From: Agriotes lineatus
Taxonomy: Eukaryota > Arthropoda > Insecta > Coleoptera > Elateridae
Length of the DNA: 64,000 bases
Assembly (NCBI GenBank): GCA_940337035.1
Contig: CALNHX010001062.1
Location: forward strand, 62,001-126,000
Direction: 5' to 3'
The notes under the pieces are model-generated. The model was not told the DNA's origin. It did no database searches and was given only the letters and a program-made list of their open reading frames with translations. Of this stretch, positions 31,891-44,033 are shown one piece after another (positions within the stretch are counted from its first letter, which is position 1; each line of letters begins with the position of its first letter). Position numbers and translations under genes: made by a program.

Positions 31891-32877
31891 CAAAGAATAT
31901 AGATAGGGGAAGAAGGACAGCGTTATGGGCTATAACGTATATGCTGTGATTTGGGTTGCATAACTATTTACTTGGTTAAATATATCATTTTTTGTTCGAA
32001 AATGCCGCTGGGAGCTCCTAGCGTCAAAGTGCTTACCTTATCAGTGGCATTCAGCATGTAAATGCGTCATTAGCATTCTTGAGCTATAACAGTGTTGCAA
32101 GAACTTTCTCTCTACAATTCCAATAGTTTTACAATGGTTGTACCTACCCGAAATAAACTTGTATTCTGCCAAAGAATATTTAAGTAGTTTGATTCTGCTT
32201 ACATCTAAGTTAAGTTAGTTACAAAGAATATTAAATATAGGTGTATATTCTTTGGTTTGTTTTGTTATTATTTAAAACATTTGTTGTCAATCGGATGAAC
32301 TGGTACCAAGTAAAATAAAGGTTTTATAAGTTTCACATGCAACACTTTTAAACATTTAATAGGTAGCTAGGTACCTATAAAAATTACATAAGAGGTTTCT
32401 AATATAATTTCAACAAAAAGTTCACCGATGAGCGCAAGATTATACGGAATACGGATTGTCCCCACTTTATTCTCACAAAATTCTATAATGAATATAGAAT
32501 TAGCTATGTACAAATAATGAAAAAAAAACATTAATAAACAATATACGGATTTTATTTAAAAATTTTAATACGAGAGGAAATTATTGTTCAAGTAATGTTG
32601 ACGATTAATATAGTTTACAGTGATCTATTTTAAAAAGCAAATAAAAACAAAAATAATATTGTATCTTGTGAAGTTGATACGTATAGAGTACGGCTACTAA
32701 AACAGTACGCCTTGAATATCTCATTTACTTGATGCATTAAAAAATATCTATTTAGGCACATTTAAGTTGGCGATCTCTCTATGTATAGTCTCAGCAAAGA
32801 ATAAGACAATATTATTCGAACATTTATTATCGACATTAAATTATCTTTCAGAAATGTATGCAAAAATTTAATTTGGT

Positions 32878-33500
32878 GATTAGGGATCTGACCCAAGTCC
32901 TGTACAATCTGTTATTAAAAAAATGAATCGGGGCGGTTTTCACAGAAAACTCACAATTATTTAATAATTTATACTCTAGTTTAAATTACTGCACTTTAAA
33001 CGTAAATTAGAGTAGAAACGAAAAAGAACTTTTTGTGGTTAAGGAGCTGCAAACTAATCGAGGGTTGGGGTTCAATACCCAACAATATACCTTTTTTTAA
33101 CAAATTATCTGTTTTCTTTATTTACCTTGGGGTTAAGTGGTAGAACAGTATGCTAATTCGATTAGCACGCCTGAACTTTGCCCCTTTGAGCAACTTATGT
33201 ATTCATAATTCAAGTATATTGTAAAATAACAATTTCATTTATTTTTGCTCAATAAACGACATTTATTATTATTATTATTATACTTAAGTCGCTCAAAAAT
33301 TATGCCAAATAGCTATTTTTAAATAAATTATTATTACTTGCATTTGACATAATTTTTGGGCGATATAAATAATAATTTGTTAATAAAGAGTTAGGTACCT
33401 ATTGTTAGGGATTGAACCCCAATTTGCCCCAACCTTTTACGGGTTTAATTACTTTTTTTTAAAGGCAGATTATAGGAAATTTGAGTCAGATCCATTAACG
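32878..33500. repeat. Imperfect inverted repeat inside the P-type transposon
   Basis: Left blocks GGGATCTGACCCAAGTCCTG and GGTTGGGGTTCAATACCCAAC have inverted partners near 33480 and 33410. In the middle a tighter pair, CGCTCAAAAATTATGCCAAAT (33290) and its inverse ending at 33362, forms a hairpin. It may be a nested MITE or a subterminal repeat of the transposon. No target duplication was found. Confidence 0.4.
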
Positions 33501-33855
33501 CCAGTTTAAATTAAAATATTTTGAAATAAAGATATACATTTCTTACTCTCGCCAATTTCAATGATCTATTAAATAAATGAGATTTTCAAGGTGTAAATAT
33601 TACATACAATAAAACAATATAATATACAAAGTTACAAAGAATAGGAAGTACGCAAATATATCTGTAAGCATATAAACGTACATTTTTTAAGCTTTAAACG
33701 TTACTTAAATGTTGTATTTTTTTGTTGCGTGTACCAGACTGGTTTGTAGTCCTTAAATCTTGCGATAGCCATTTCAACGTTTTATGGAGTTTGCACGTAA
33801 TTAAATGATTAATTAAAAACAGTTTATGAGAGTAACATGTGTCTTGCTCGTTAAG

Positions 33856-35867
33856 TCACCCTGGTACTAAAATTTTCACTTTATTTACACTATATGCTAA
33901 TAATGTTTTCTTAAAACTTACACACGACTTACTATTTTTAAAATAATATTCAAAATGTTCAAGTAACATTGTAACTATTTTTATTAAAATACTTGAAGGT
34001 TTTTTTAGGTAAATAACACAGTCGCCCGCACCATAGTCTTTTTGCTGTAAAAACAGTTCATTATGATACACTACAGAGTCACGGCTGCACATATTTTGAC
34101 ACTGATCACAATTAAAACGTAAAAGCGTTTTATGAATGACATAACCAGCTACATATACCGTCGCACAAGATTCTAATGTGGCTTCTTGATTTGGTTGTGT
34201 TGAAACTTCTATTACCTCACTGAGTAAACTGAGGTCACCATCTTCTGCTAATTCAGTTTGTTCAGCAACTGTATATGGTATGTCCTCAACATATCCCATG
34301 ACGTCTTTTTCTGGCACTTCAACATTCGCCATGTTGACAACAGCATCTTCATCAACTTCGCAGTTGGAGCTCTCTGTAGGATGCTGCAATTTAACCAGCA
34401 TGTTGAACTGTAGTGCTTGGCGAAAATATTTTACTGTGGGGTTCGAAGAATTGCCTCCCCTATACCTCAGGACCGCGAAAAGATTTTCTAGAGGATCTTG
34501 GTTTAGTCTGCTGGTCAGGAGGAAATGATACCCTTCTTGTTTTAAGTCTTCCCATAGCTCCATAACTGACTGCATGGTTAAAATAAGTCCCTTAAAACAA
34601 TAAACACCTTGGTTCACCTTGTTATTAGATGTATATGTTTGCCAAGTCTTAACCCACTGCAAATACTCTTTCAAATTATTTTCAGTACGCGGTACGTTGA
34701 CGGATAGAGCACATGCATATGGGTTACGGTCTTTCAGCATTCGACTGTTTAAGCAATCAAATAAATAGTTAATTTTCTGTACGAATTCTGCAGTATCCAG
34801 AGCGCTGGTGCTTTTTAACTCGCCCGTTCCAACAGCAGTTCTTATCGTAGCACTCATGGTGTTGGAAAACACTTGCGTTGCAAATTTAACCCTCATTCGC
34901 TGGAAAGTATTGGGGTAGATGTGGGCATCCGTGATTTTTACAGCTGCTCGAACAGTACAAGAAGATTTATCTATTTTGTATGCCTCTTCGATATCTTTCC
35001 AAGAAACTTTCTTGCCCTCCACGTAAAAATCCTTTGATACGTCATATATTGCAAAAATTTTTGCGTCGCAGACAAAAAAATACGGCTGTTCTGCAGTAAC
35101 TCCTAGATTCCTGCAGCTCTATTTGTAGCAACTTGGTCACTAGTAACAGCACGCACTTTAAGTCCTATTCTTTGTAACTCTTCGATGTGTTTGATAATGA
35201 GGGAAGATAGCTCTCCATGTTTAATGGTACCTGAAGAAACATAAAAGCGGACAGGAATCTTCCATTTGTGAATAAGTCCTCTTGCCATAAATACTAGTGC
35301 ATGACCAGCGATTTTGCTTTTCCGTCCAAGATGTCCTAAATCCTCGAAACCTTCAATCATATCTTGGCCTGGATTATATTCTAGACCTTTCTTTAAATGC
35401 ATTTCGCCAAGTAATACTGTTTTTCATCATCGGTCATGCTGTTAACTTTAACAGCCAGTTTTTTCATTAGTTCCGTACTGGTGCCTGTATTAAGTTGGTT
35501 TAACCTTAACCATGAAACTATTGTAGATTTGGAGGGCATAGTAAATTTTAATTTTTCTCTCACAAAAAAGTAGAGGGCTGGAGATTTGTGGTACATATTT
35601 AAGGTCAATTCTTTTTCAGCTTCTGTCCAAGGTTGTTTAGATTTGTGAGAAAGTTGCATATTTACAAAGATGCGAACCGTTTTTGGTTTCAAGCCCAATG
35701 CATCTAAATTAGCCCCCTTTCGTGCACATTGCTTCTTCATACGCTAAATTTGTGAATTTTTTGCCGCCACTTGTCTTCGCAGTTTTGCAATTTTTTGATG
35801 TAGCACAGCAGAACTACGGCGCTTTCTTGTTTTGGTAGGTGTTGGCATTTCTAACATGGCCTGTTGA
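33856..35867 (-). pseudogene. P/THAP9-type transposase, exon 2 (catalytic and C-terminal region), frameshifted
   Basis: An acceptor (ATATTTCAACAG) at 35868 opens this exon. First comes a basic coiled-coil region with KIAKLRRQVAAKN and a TAG at 35744-35746. The 35740-35393 frame holds KQPWTEAEKELTLNMYHKSP and FTMPSKSTIVSWLR, a P-type signature. After a frameshift near 35400 the 35402-35103 frame starts with EMHLKKGLEYNPGQ and ends with a VRAVTSDQVATNRA block. After a second frameshift near 35103, the 35022-33856 frame (388 codons) carries SRLNQDPLENLFAVLRYRGG and YVAGYVIHKTLLRFNCDQC. The codon before EM is GGC (Gly) where the family usually has the first catalytic Asp (DEM). Confidence 0.85.
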
Positions 35868-36288
35868 AATATGGTTTTTAAAAATAAAACATACTAATAA
35901 CAGAAAAGATTTTCATGCTGTAGGCTCCATTAAAATGCTTTACAAGCTCATTGTTTTGCCTACATATTTCTACACAATTTATCAGAGAATTCAAAACGTC
36001 AATAATTTTTCTGTATTTTATGAAACTGCCAACTTTTGTTCATTTTGTGTTATTGAATAAAAACTCTTAAAGAAGTGAAAATTGATCACCCTGTATACTT
36101 ACTGCTTGGGATTTAGTTTTGATTTAATTAATAAAACTTTAAAAGAAATTTTAACTAATTATACCTTATTTAATTAGTACCTACACGAAGATCGAGCAAC
36201 AAATTTGGGGAAACTATAAGATTTAAGCCCCTATAATCGGACATCGTGTTAACCTACTATCGATGGAAAATTTAAAAATTTTATTATA

Positions 36289-37174
36289 CAGTGTGGTGAT
36301 AAAGTTCTACACAAAATTAATAATTTTGTTATTTAATGTTTTTTGGGAAAACCCTGACACGTCAATTTTATTCTTTAAAAAGTGGACATGGCACCGTCCA
36401 TAGACTTTCCCATACTGGAAATTGCATTTAACAGTATAGTTGTTTTCCTCAAAACGGCTGCTTGAGCGCTATCGTAAAACCCCGCCTCCTAACATGGTTA
36501 GGTGAAATTTTCGAAGTCCCTGAAAATCATATTTTGTATGGCATAAAAATTCGATTTTTTTATTTTCTGATTCTTTGAAGCAAAATAGTAACGACAATTA
36601 GAATAAACAATAAATTTTTCAAAAATAGAAGGGTGAGGGAGGCTTTTGTTTCTGCGCTATGACGTCATTATTAATTTTTTCAAATGGAAATCCCATTTTC
36701 CCCCCTTATGTTGATAGATCTCGCCAGTTAAATGGTGATATAAAAAATTAGTACCCCACATAACAATTTTTTGAGAAAAATACACATAAAGTTCAAAAAA
36801 TTCAGATTTTTTTTTAATTAAAATAAAGCACCACATCTGTTTCCTTAGAAACGTTAAATTGTTGACTTTGACACATTTGTGAAACAGTGGTAAATGTTTT
36901 AAAATCAAAATTAGGTAGTTTTTGTCATAGCTCTTATTTTCATTAAAAATAAATTCTGAATTGTTTGAACTTCATGTGTATTTTTCTCAAAACAATTGTT
37001 ACCTACGAGGGGCACTAATTTTTTTACATCATCATTTAACTGGTGAGGAGATCTATCAAAATAAGGGGGAAAATTGAGTCTTTTTAAAAAATAAAATGAC
37101 GTGTTTCGGGGTTTTCCCAAAAAACATTAAATAAGAAAATAATGAACTTTGTGCGGGACGTTATCACCACACTG
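36289..37174. mobile_element. 886-bp inverted-repeat element with TA duplication in the transposase intron
   Basis: Left tip CAGTGTGGTGATAA and its inverse TTATCACCACACTG at the right. Matching continues about 95 bp inward through TTTAATGTTTTTTGGGAAAA. TA flanks both ends (36287-36288 and 37175-37176). Inside, a second inverted pair with GATCTCGCCAGTTAAATGGTG-like and AAAAATACACATRAAGTTCAA blocks makes it foldback-like. It lies within the 1.3-kb intron of the P-type transposase. Confidence 0.8.
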
Positions 37175-37206
37175 TATACAGAACGGGCATTTTTAAAGGA
37201 ACTAAC

Positions 37207-37650
37207 CTGTATCATAGACGAATCCGGTATGGTATCTGCATCTAATTGCATAGGCGAAGCAATATGATCTTCATCCAAATGAAAAGAGCCCGAACTAGAC
37301 GTCGCTTTACCATAGACCCTTGGCATGATCTCTTTTTTAAATGCGAGTTCTTTGGGCGACACTGGCGATGTTGCGTGGTCAGGTTGCATGGCTGTTTTGT
37401 AATTTAAGGGAACAGCATTATGACTCAGCCTATTTTTTCTTGAATTCATAAACTGCTTTTCGGAAAAATGCATGGCACACACAGTTCTTTCACGTAATTG
37501 TTCTTCAGATAACGTGAAAAGCTGTGGATTGCCACAATTAATCAACCACAAATCGCGTCTTTCTTTTTCTATAGGAAAACGAAAAAAGCTTAAATCGCAG
37601 TCGGTTCTGCGATTTCGCTTACATTCAAAATATACGCACGAATTAACCAT
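37207..37650 (-). CDS. P/THAP9-type transposase, exon 1 (THAP domain)
   Basis: ATG at 37650 starts 148 codons read to a GTTAGT donor at 37206. Residues 1-84 form a THAP zinc finger: C5-x4-C10 (SCVYFEC), FFRFP at 22-26, W35, C58-x2-H61 (VCAMHF), and the closing AVPLNY box at 79-84. The domain binds DNA, in transposases the element's own ends. Splicing to the acceptor at 35868 keeps the frame (Gln then Ala). An acidic linker follows the finger. This exon is undamaged, while exon 2 has frameshifts. Confidence 0.85.
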
Positions 37651-38898
37651 GATTAAGATTAAGCGTTCGAGTGATCAATTTCGGAAAAGGAAACGTCAAA
37701 AGAGTATACGACAACACTGAAGACAAACTTCAGCACAACTGAATGTGAATTTCCAGAAGAAATTCTTATAAGCTGTCCTGTTAATTAGCCTAAGGAATGG
37801 GACACGTCTTATCAGGAAAGCACATCAGTAAGGAACGATGCTAATGAAGAATTAATCGAAAGTAGGTAACGACCTATGACTATTGACTTATTTACGATAG
37901 AACTGACCGAAAAACCTATTTTCATAAAACGTAAAACATTTGCCAAACTTTAATATTTGTGGAAAAAATATCAAATAAAAGTCACTAATAATAACTTTTG
38001 AGCATATGATTAAACTTTGAGTAGTTAGTAGCTTATTATTTCTTATTGCAGTATGTTTAGAAAGTTTTCACTGCAAATTGTCTTTTGTTTTGTTACATAG
38101 CAACCAGAGCACACTATTCATTTGTTTTTACAACTAACACAGTCAAGGCACACTAGATTAAAAAGTGTTTTATAAAATATTTTAAAAGTTTGTGAAAATA
38201 AGTATGTGAAACCATACATAAATGAAAAGGGAAAAAAATAAGCTTTCCAATGATGCAAAATTTTGATATCCATTCCATTTAAAAAAATGTAAGTTTGGGC
38301 TGTACCTCGAAAATTACGAATCAGAAAAATATTAAAGTAGGCCTATTCTGTAGAGCCTACAATTCCCTACAAGCTCTTTTTTGAAAATTGAAATTATATG
38401 AAATAATAAAAAAGTTATGCATGGTTGAAAAAATCGACCAGTTTTAGTTTTTCGATTATAACAAGTAGGCTATGCGTTTTTTTCGGAAAAACAGAAGTGT
38501 CAATAAATTGGCCTCATAAATGTGCACCTTTTTCCCCATTTGACCGAAGTTGTATCTCTTACCGTTTCCGAGATGCCAATGGTGGCACCTCGAAAATTAC
38601 TCCACTCTGTATAAAATCTTGTGTATATTTTGAGCGCAAAATCAAATTGCTAATTTCGCTCTTATACAAATAGCTGTTAAAATCATAACTCTGTAACTTC
38701 CTTGCAATCTGGCAACGCTGAGACGCGTTCTTGGGAAAAATGCGACAGGGATCTGTAAATGCGTCCCCGACCGTAGCCGTGAACGAGTTCATTAGTACTG
38801 GCGGCGGCTGCTTGAGGGCCAGGCAAGAACTGAGGAGCTTTTAAATAATACGCTAATAACCCATAAGGCTGTCCTTCTTCCCCTATCTATATTCTTTG
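37651..38898. other. 5' region and right end of the P-type transposon
   Basis: The stretch upstream of the THAP exon should contain the transposase promoter, but no TATA box is convincing. Frames at 38425-38792 on both strands show no motif. The last 44 bp are the terminal inverted repeat. Confidence 0.4.
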
Positions 38899-38905
38899 GT
38901 TTAAC

Positions 38906-39068
38906 TTGTTGGCGCCAATTATCAACATCATAAACTAGAATCCGCGACGTCTTCACTGATGCTAGAGACGGGCCTCAAATATACTCTTATAGTGATCGAT
39001 TGTTAACTAAGAGATATAGCGATGACCTAAAGGTAGGTAAAGGAAAATATAGATAAATATAGCTAACA
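38906..39068 (+). repeat. 5' LTR, right part
   Basis: This part continues the LTR after the P-type insertion with TTGTTGGCGCCAATTATCAA and ends AATATAGCTAACA. It is identical by eye to the end of the 3' LTR (43713-43875). Confidence 0.9.
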
Positions 39069-39070
39069 AG

Positions 39071-39087
39071 TTTGGCACCCAACGGGG
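39071..39087 (+). other. Probable primer-binding site
   Basis: Two bases after the LTR, TTTGGCACCCAACGGGGGC resembles the TGGCGCCCAACGTGGGGC site used by insect elements primed by tRNA-Lys, with a few mismatches. The identity of the tRNA is inference. Confidence 0.5.
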
Positions 39088-41560
39088 GCTTTAACAAGAT
39101 TTTTGAAGAGCTAACGAGGGGCTATAGTTTGGAATATATACCTTTAGGTCGTACTATAATAGAAAGGAGCAATACTGATAATAGTTATACATAACTTTCT
39201 GTACTCGTTTATGTAAGTGGAAAAATATCGTCAGAACATGACAAACCAAAGAATTACTTTGAGAATAATACATAAAACGGTATATTTGGCAAAATTTTGA
39301 GTAGTTTGTTTTGGCTAATCAGATTGAAATTAAACTTTAGGGTTTGTGTTTAATACGGGATTGTTTTGGATTAATGTGGATTGTTTATTTGTGGTTTTAA
39401 CAAGTATAGTACTCGTAGTAGTACTAAGCTTATGTAAGTAGTACCTTGGCGTAGGTGAAATAAGAGAGATAGCCTTTGTCGATTTATTGATTGATTTGTG
39501 GAAGTAGTATCTTATTTGGATATTTTATAATTGGACATTTAATCCTTGCTGGTTTTATTTTTATTTGATTGAGTGGGTGTGTTGCATGTTAGATTTAGGA
39601 GCTCTGTGTGTATGTTTATAAAGGCTGGTTTTATTTTCATTTGTATGAATGGTGAAGACATCACGCTATTCAGGTATCATGATGAATTATCTTTTAGAAT
39701 TTTTCATTGAATGATTGCGATTTTCATTGACGGAACCTCGAGGATATGCTGGCCAAATGTGCTTGAGTTTTTCTTCATTGAATGTTAGAGTCCTGGTGGT
39801 TTGATGTGCTTGATTTTTTTTAATTGAATGTATGTGTGAAAGGTTTAGTGTGTTTGAGATTTTCTTTGTGTCTTCTTCTTAGTTTGGTGATAACTCTGTT
39901 ATGAGTGTGATGGTGATGTGTTTGGAGCAGTTTGCTTTTGCGGGATTTATAAGCCTCCTTCTAGTTAGGTTGGCGTGGTGTAGTTGATTGCTTCTTTTCC
40001 TTTTCTTTTTGGGGTGTTGATTGTGATGTGGGTTCGAATTTGGTGTGTCTGAGGGATTCGCTCTGCGGTTTTCTTTTAATCCTTGATGATTTTTAGGTCT
40101 CTCAGTACATCTTTCTAGTTTGGGTTGGCATACAGTTCTTCGATTGGCTCTTTCATCTTCTTCTGGTTTGTTGGTAAGATAACGTGGCTTGGTGTTGGTG
40201 TGTTTGGGAGATTTTGCTTATGCAGATATCACGTCTTTCAAACCATCTTCCTAGTTTTGATTATGGTAGTTATTATTTGTTGGATCTTCAATTTTATTTT
40301 CCTTTGTTTCTGATGAGGTTCGAGTACGCCCGTTGGGTAAGATAGGTTGTTGATTATGATTTCTGAATCGTCGATTAGCTCTTTAGTTATCGAGATTAGA
40401 TTTGTGGTGGTTCCTTCGGTGGCTGTTTTTGTGTCTCCGAATTGAGTGGTATCTATTTTTCCTGGGGGTGATTCTCATTCCTTGTTGTGTAACGATGTTA
40501 GACATGTTTGAGAAAACGGTTTGGTGATGTAATGGCGGCAGCATACCTTTGAATTGTGTGTACCATTATCCCTTAGCTTCAGAGATTGGTGAATTGTTAA
40601 GTGGACCTGATGAAGCTCCATTGGTATGCGGATTTTTGGGTCTTGGGTACTGTTATGGGACGATTTCTCGGAGTCTTTGTGACTGGTTATTTGTCATTGG
40701 GTTGCTGGCTGGCTTGGTAAATTGGAACTTAATTCTTTTCTCAATACATTGTCCCTTCCTTCGACTAATGTAATTGGTTCTTCTTCTGTTATTTCTTCCG
40801 CTTTCGATCTTCTGGTGGTTTCTGTGTGTGTTGATAGACTTTGTTTCTTCGGGTTTTTTTTTATGTAGTCGTTTTATGGTATAGAGCTCTAGCATTGCAT
40901 TGGTGTGTGGTTCTTTTGGTGTAGGTCAGCCTTCAGCTGGATCGTTAGTATGATTGTGGTTTTGTGTGAACTTGCGGTTGTGGAATATTCTCTCCTTTCT
41001 TTTGATTGGGTTTATATTTCATATAGGGTGGTTGGTTGGGCATTGCAGGGAAGGTCACTGTAGGGAGCTATTTCATCTAGTTCTTCCTATAATAACACTG
41101 GAGTAGCTTGCAGATAGCTGTTGGGTTCATTGTGTGGTTTGACTTGCATTCGTGTCGAGTGAAGTTCATCTTTCGCTTTAGCGTAGGTTTGAGTTAGCTT
41201 GTTGGGTTTTGTTGGATACCTTTTTGGGATTTTGGTGGCGTAGCTGTTGTTGTATGGTTACCTTCAGCTATGTGTATTGTGTGAGTTTTTTTTGTCGGTA
41301 TCCATTTCGCTTACGCGGATTTAGATCCACAAGTGAGTCTCGAATCCTTGTTTTGGTTTCGCTTTTGGTCATGCTTGGAGTTGGAGAACGGTTTCGTTTA
41401 CTCATTTAGAGTATCGGCTTGTTCCGGATTTATGGGACCTGCCTCTGTCCCCGAGTTAATGTCCTTTAGTTTCCTTTTGAGCCGTTGTTGCCGAATGAAG
41501 TCTTTGGTATGATCTGCTGCTGTGATTGGTTATTCCAGCTGTTATTGAATTTCGTGTTAA

Positions 41561-41799
41561 GTATAGGGTGGTTGGATGGGCATTGTAGGGAAGGTCACTT
41601 TAGGAAGCATTTTTATCTTGCTTTCCCTCCTGTAAGGTATAGGGTGGTTGGAAGGGCACAGTAGGGTAGGTCACTCTTTGGGGAACTTTAATATCTTGTT
41701 CTTTCCCCATTTTAAGGTATAGGGTGGTTGGAAGGGCACAGTCGGGAAGGACACTATTTGGGAAACTTTAATATCTTGTTCTTTTCCCTCTTTTGGGTA
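41561..41799. repeat. Tandem repeat of 76-80 bp in the LTR interior
   Basis: Three adjacent copies start at 41561, 41637 and 41717 with GTATAGGGTGGTTGG and contain GGGCAC/TAGT-GGGAAGGTCACT and ATCTTGTTCTTTCC blocks. A fourth stands alone at 41021. Confidence 0.8.
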
Positions 41800-42834
41800 T
41801 AACGTATAGGGAGTTCCCTGTTGGGAAATGTTAATGGATGGTTTTCTTTTTGATTGTATTGGAAGAGCGTTACGTTATCCTGCTTTTTCTAAGGGGACAT
41901 AAGGGTAACGAGATTAATCGTTAAAGAAGTACAACTTCTTCGTTTCTTTTAGGTATCCCTTGGGGTTTGGGGATATAGGGTGTTTCCCTACAAAACAAAA
42001 TTTTTAAGATGACCAGTCCTTCATTCTTCGCCTTCTTTTCTTCTTAAAGCTTTGTCTATATTTCTCTCTTGTAATGTAGTGAATGTCGATTTTGTTTTGA
42101 ATGAACTGTTTACTTAGATGAATGACAATTTGTTTTCTTTTATTTCTCTTTGATCTGGTGCGGATGAAATCTCTGGTGATGAGTGATTGTTGCATGTGAG
42201 ATGAAGATTGGTGGGGATTTTCTTCAGGCCGTTCGGGGCGCTGAAGGATCCCTCCGTCGGAGCGTATGAGAGTTGTGTGGATGTTGGCTTCTGCCTCTCA
42301 CTTTTCTGGTTTCTTTAACCCTCTGTCACTGGGGTTACTTCCTCCCCAGGCGTGTCAAAAGGAAAACCCTGGTTATTCTTCGTTTTGGCTTAACTATTTT
42401 CGGTCTGACAGTACCTGAAACTGTGTGGAGGTGTGCTTCCGCCTCGGGGTTTATTGGAAGTTGTCAGGGGGTGGGTACGCTGTGGGGATTTGGAGTGATT
42501 TTGGGGGGTTTATGGGGGTGGAACTTCTTCACGACAGGTTGTTACAGGGTTGTTCACCGGCGCAGCATTTACATCCAGCAGCGACGAACAATCTTGATCC
42601 TTGTCGTGGGGTTGATCTGGTCCTGGGTTCCTCCTGGGGTCATCACCGTCTCTACAGTGTAGTTGCTTGTTTGTGGTGTGGGTATTGGGTTTTTTTTTAG
42701 ATTAATTGTTAGAGACGTCTTATGACAGACGGTTTACTGACTCTCTAGCGTATATATATGTATCCTTTTAGGATAAAGTTTTTATTTAGTTAAAAATTTC
42801 GTTGAAATTTTTCCTTTCTGGTAACGGGGGAGTT

Positions 42835-43875
42835 TGTTACGTGTCAAAAGCATTTGATATTAATACTAGTGTTGAATGAGGAATCTAGTGAGAGTGACGC
42901 GATAAAATTAATATCAGATTGGCTTTGTTCGTTGCTAGGGAAGATATAATAACAAGGTTTGTTTGTTTGTGAGAAAATTTGTATATCAGCTTTTAAAAAA
43001 GGCAAGAGTTTTCGTGGAGTGTAAATGACAATCTCGCCATTTAATATGGTTTGGTGATAGTAAAGAATTGGGTTACTGGCCAGCCGTTCCTGTAAGGGAG
43101 ATCATTAAGCGGATGTCATTTTTCCAATGAATATTTATATTCAAGCTGTGTAGCGATTTGGGAAACACGAATTCAACGATTGCGAAGTTTATTGCCTGTG
43201 AACAGGGTATGTAGTTTAATGTGGATTTTGCCTTTTGTTACCTGGAAATTCGATTTATAGCAACAACTATTTGGCGGAAAATCTTGGAAAGATAATCTAC
43301 GGAGAATCACCGCAGTATTGGGGGTCGATGTATAGCGAATGACAGCCGAGGTTGGGACCTGTCAAGCTGACATGTGATAGGAGTAAAGGGACGTATTAAA
43401 TGTCTGCGAGTATATCGGCACAAAGATAAGTGTTTTAGCTAGAATCTGATGATATTTTTGCATATAAAAACTGTGTAACCATTAAACTTACGAGCGGTTT
43501 AAGTTAAGCTATTTAGGGTACCCTGCGTGAGGTAGTAATATTAAAGATGCTAATTGTCTGATTGATGGTAGTAATGTTCGAGTAGTAATAAAACTAGCTA
43601 CAAGTATTGCTTTCTTTCATTTTGATAGGGAGTTCAATAATCGTATTGTTATTAGTTGATAGAAAGTGAAGTTACAAGTTTCTTGGCTTATATCAGTATA
43701 TTTGAGTTTAACTTGTTGGCGCCAATTATCAACATCATAAACTAGAATCCGCGACGTCTTCACTGATGCTAGAGACGGGCCTCAAATATACTCTTATAGT
43801 GATCGATTGTTAACTAAGAGATATAGCGATGACCTAAAGGTAGGTAAAGGAAAATATAGATAAATATAGCTAACA
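42835..43875 (+). repeat. 3' LTR of the second LTR element
   Basis: A complete 1041-bp LTR bounded by TGTTAC and TAACA. It retains the empty site (TTTGAGTTTAACTTGTTGG) of the P-type insertion. Confidence 0.95.
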
Positions 43876-44033
43876 ACCTGTAAACCTTATTGTACAAAAG
43901 GTGCAGAGGGCAGATAACCCAATTTGAATGTTTATTCGACCCTACAATAGGTTTAGTAATAGAAAAATGGAAAAATAAATTTTGATTAAATGGCGATAGA
44001 TTTCCATGAGAACTTAAATTAGGATTTATGTGA

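Larger units (their letters stand above)
31891..38898. mobile_element. P/THAP9-superfamily DNA transposon, 7.0 kb
   Basis: The ends are CAAAGAATATAGATAGGGGA and its inverse, continuing about 44 bp through AGAAGGACAGC. GTTTAAC flanks both ends (31884-31890 and 38899-38905). The uninterrupted site survives in the 3' LTR near 43706-43712, which proves the insertion. P elements usually make 8-bp duplications, so this is 7 bp or 8 with one change. A two-exon transposase gene runs on the minus strand, with its THAP exon toward the right end. The intron carries a MITE, and the 31.9-33.8 kb side is non-coding. The transposase has frameshifts, so this copy cannot move by itself. Confidence 0.9.
39069..42834 (+). 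other. Non-coding interior of the second LTR element, T+G-rich
   Basis: From about 39300 to 42750 the plus strand is strikingly rich in T and G and poor in A and C. No frame matches gag, protease, RT, RNase H or integrase on either strand. The longest frame (42273-42662, 129 codons) is low-complexity and has no motif. A purine-rich GGTAACGGGGGAG just before the 3' LTR is a likely polypurine tract. This makes it a large retrotransposon derivative that relies on proteins from elsewhere. Confidence 0.6.
31015..43875 (+). mobile_element. Second gene-less LTR retrotransposon, 5' LTR split by a P-type transposon
   Basis: The LTRs begin TGTTACGTGTCAAAAGC and end AATATAGCTAACA. The 3' LTR is 42835-43875 (1041 bp). 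The 5' LTR lies in two parts (31015-31890 and 38906-39068) separated by a 7-kb DNA transposon; rejoined it is about 1039 bp. By eye the two differ at five positions and one 2-bp gap, about 0.5 percent, so insertion is recent. A primer-site-like sequence follows the 5' LTR. The 3.77-kb interior codes for nothing recognisable. Flanks ACTT and ACCT are an imperfect target duplication at best. Confidence 0.85.

Noticed and set aside
33060..33112. tRNA-like T-arm (GGGGTTCAATACCC)
   Set aside because: No acceptor stem, D-arm or anticodon arm can be drawn, and an inverted relative at 33410 shows it belongs to a repeat.
36657..37120. Two minus-strand frames of 83 and 69 codons in the transposase intron
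   Set aside because: They lie within a MITE's internal inverted repeat and have no motif.
42273..42700. 129- and 91-codon frames in the second LTR element
   Set aside because: Low-complexity Trp/Gly/Leu-rich translation of T+G-rich DNA, with overlapping frames and no retroelement motif.
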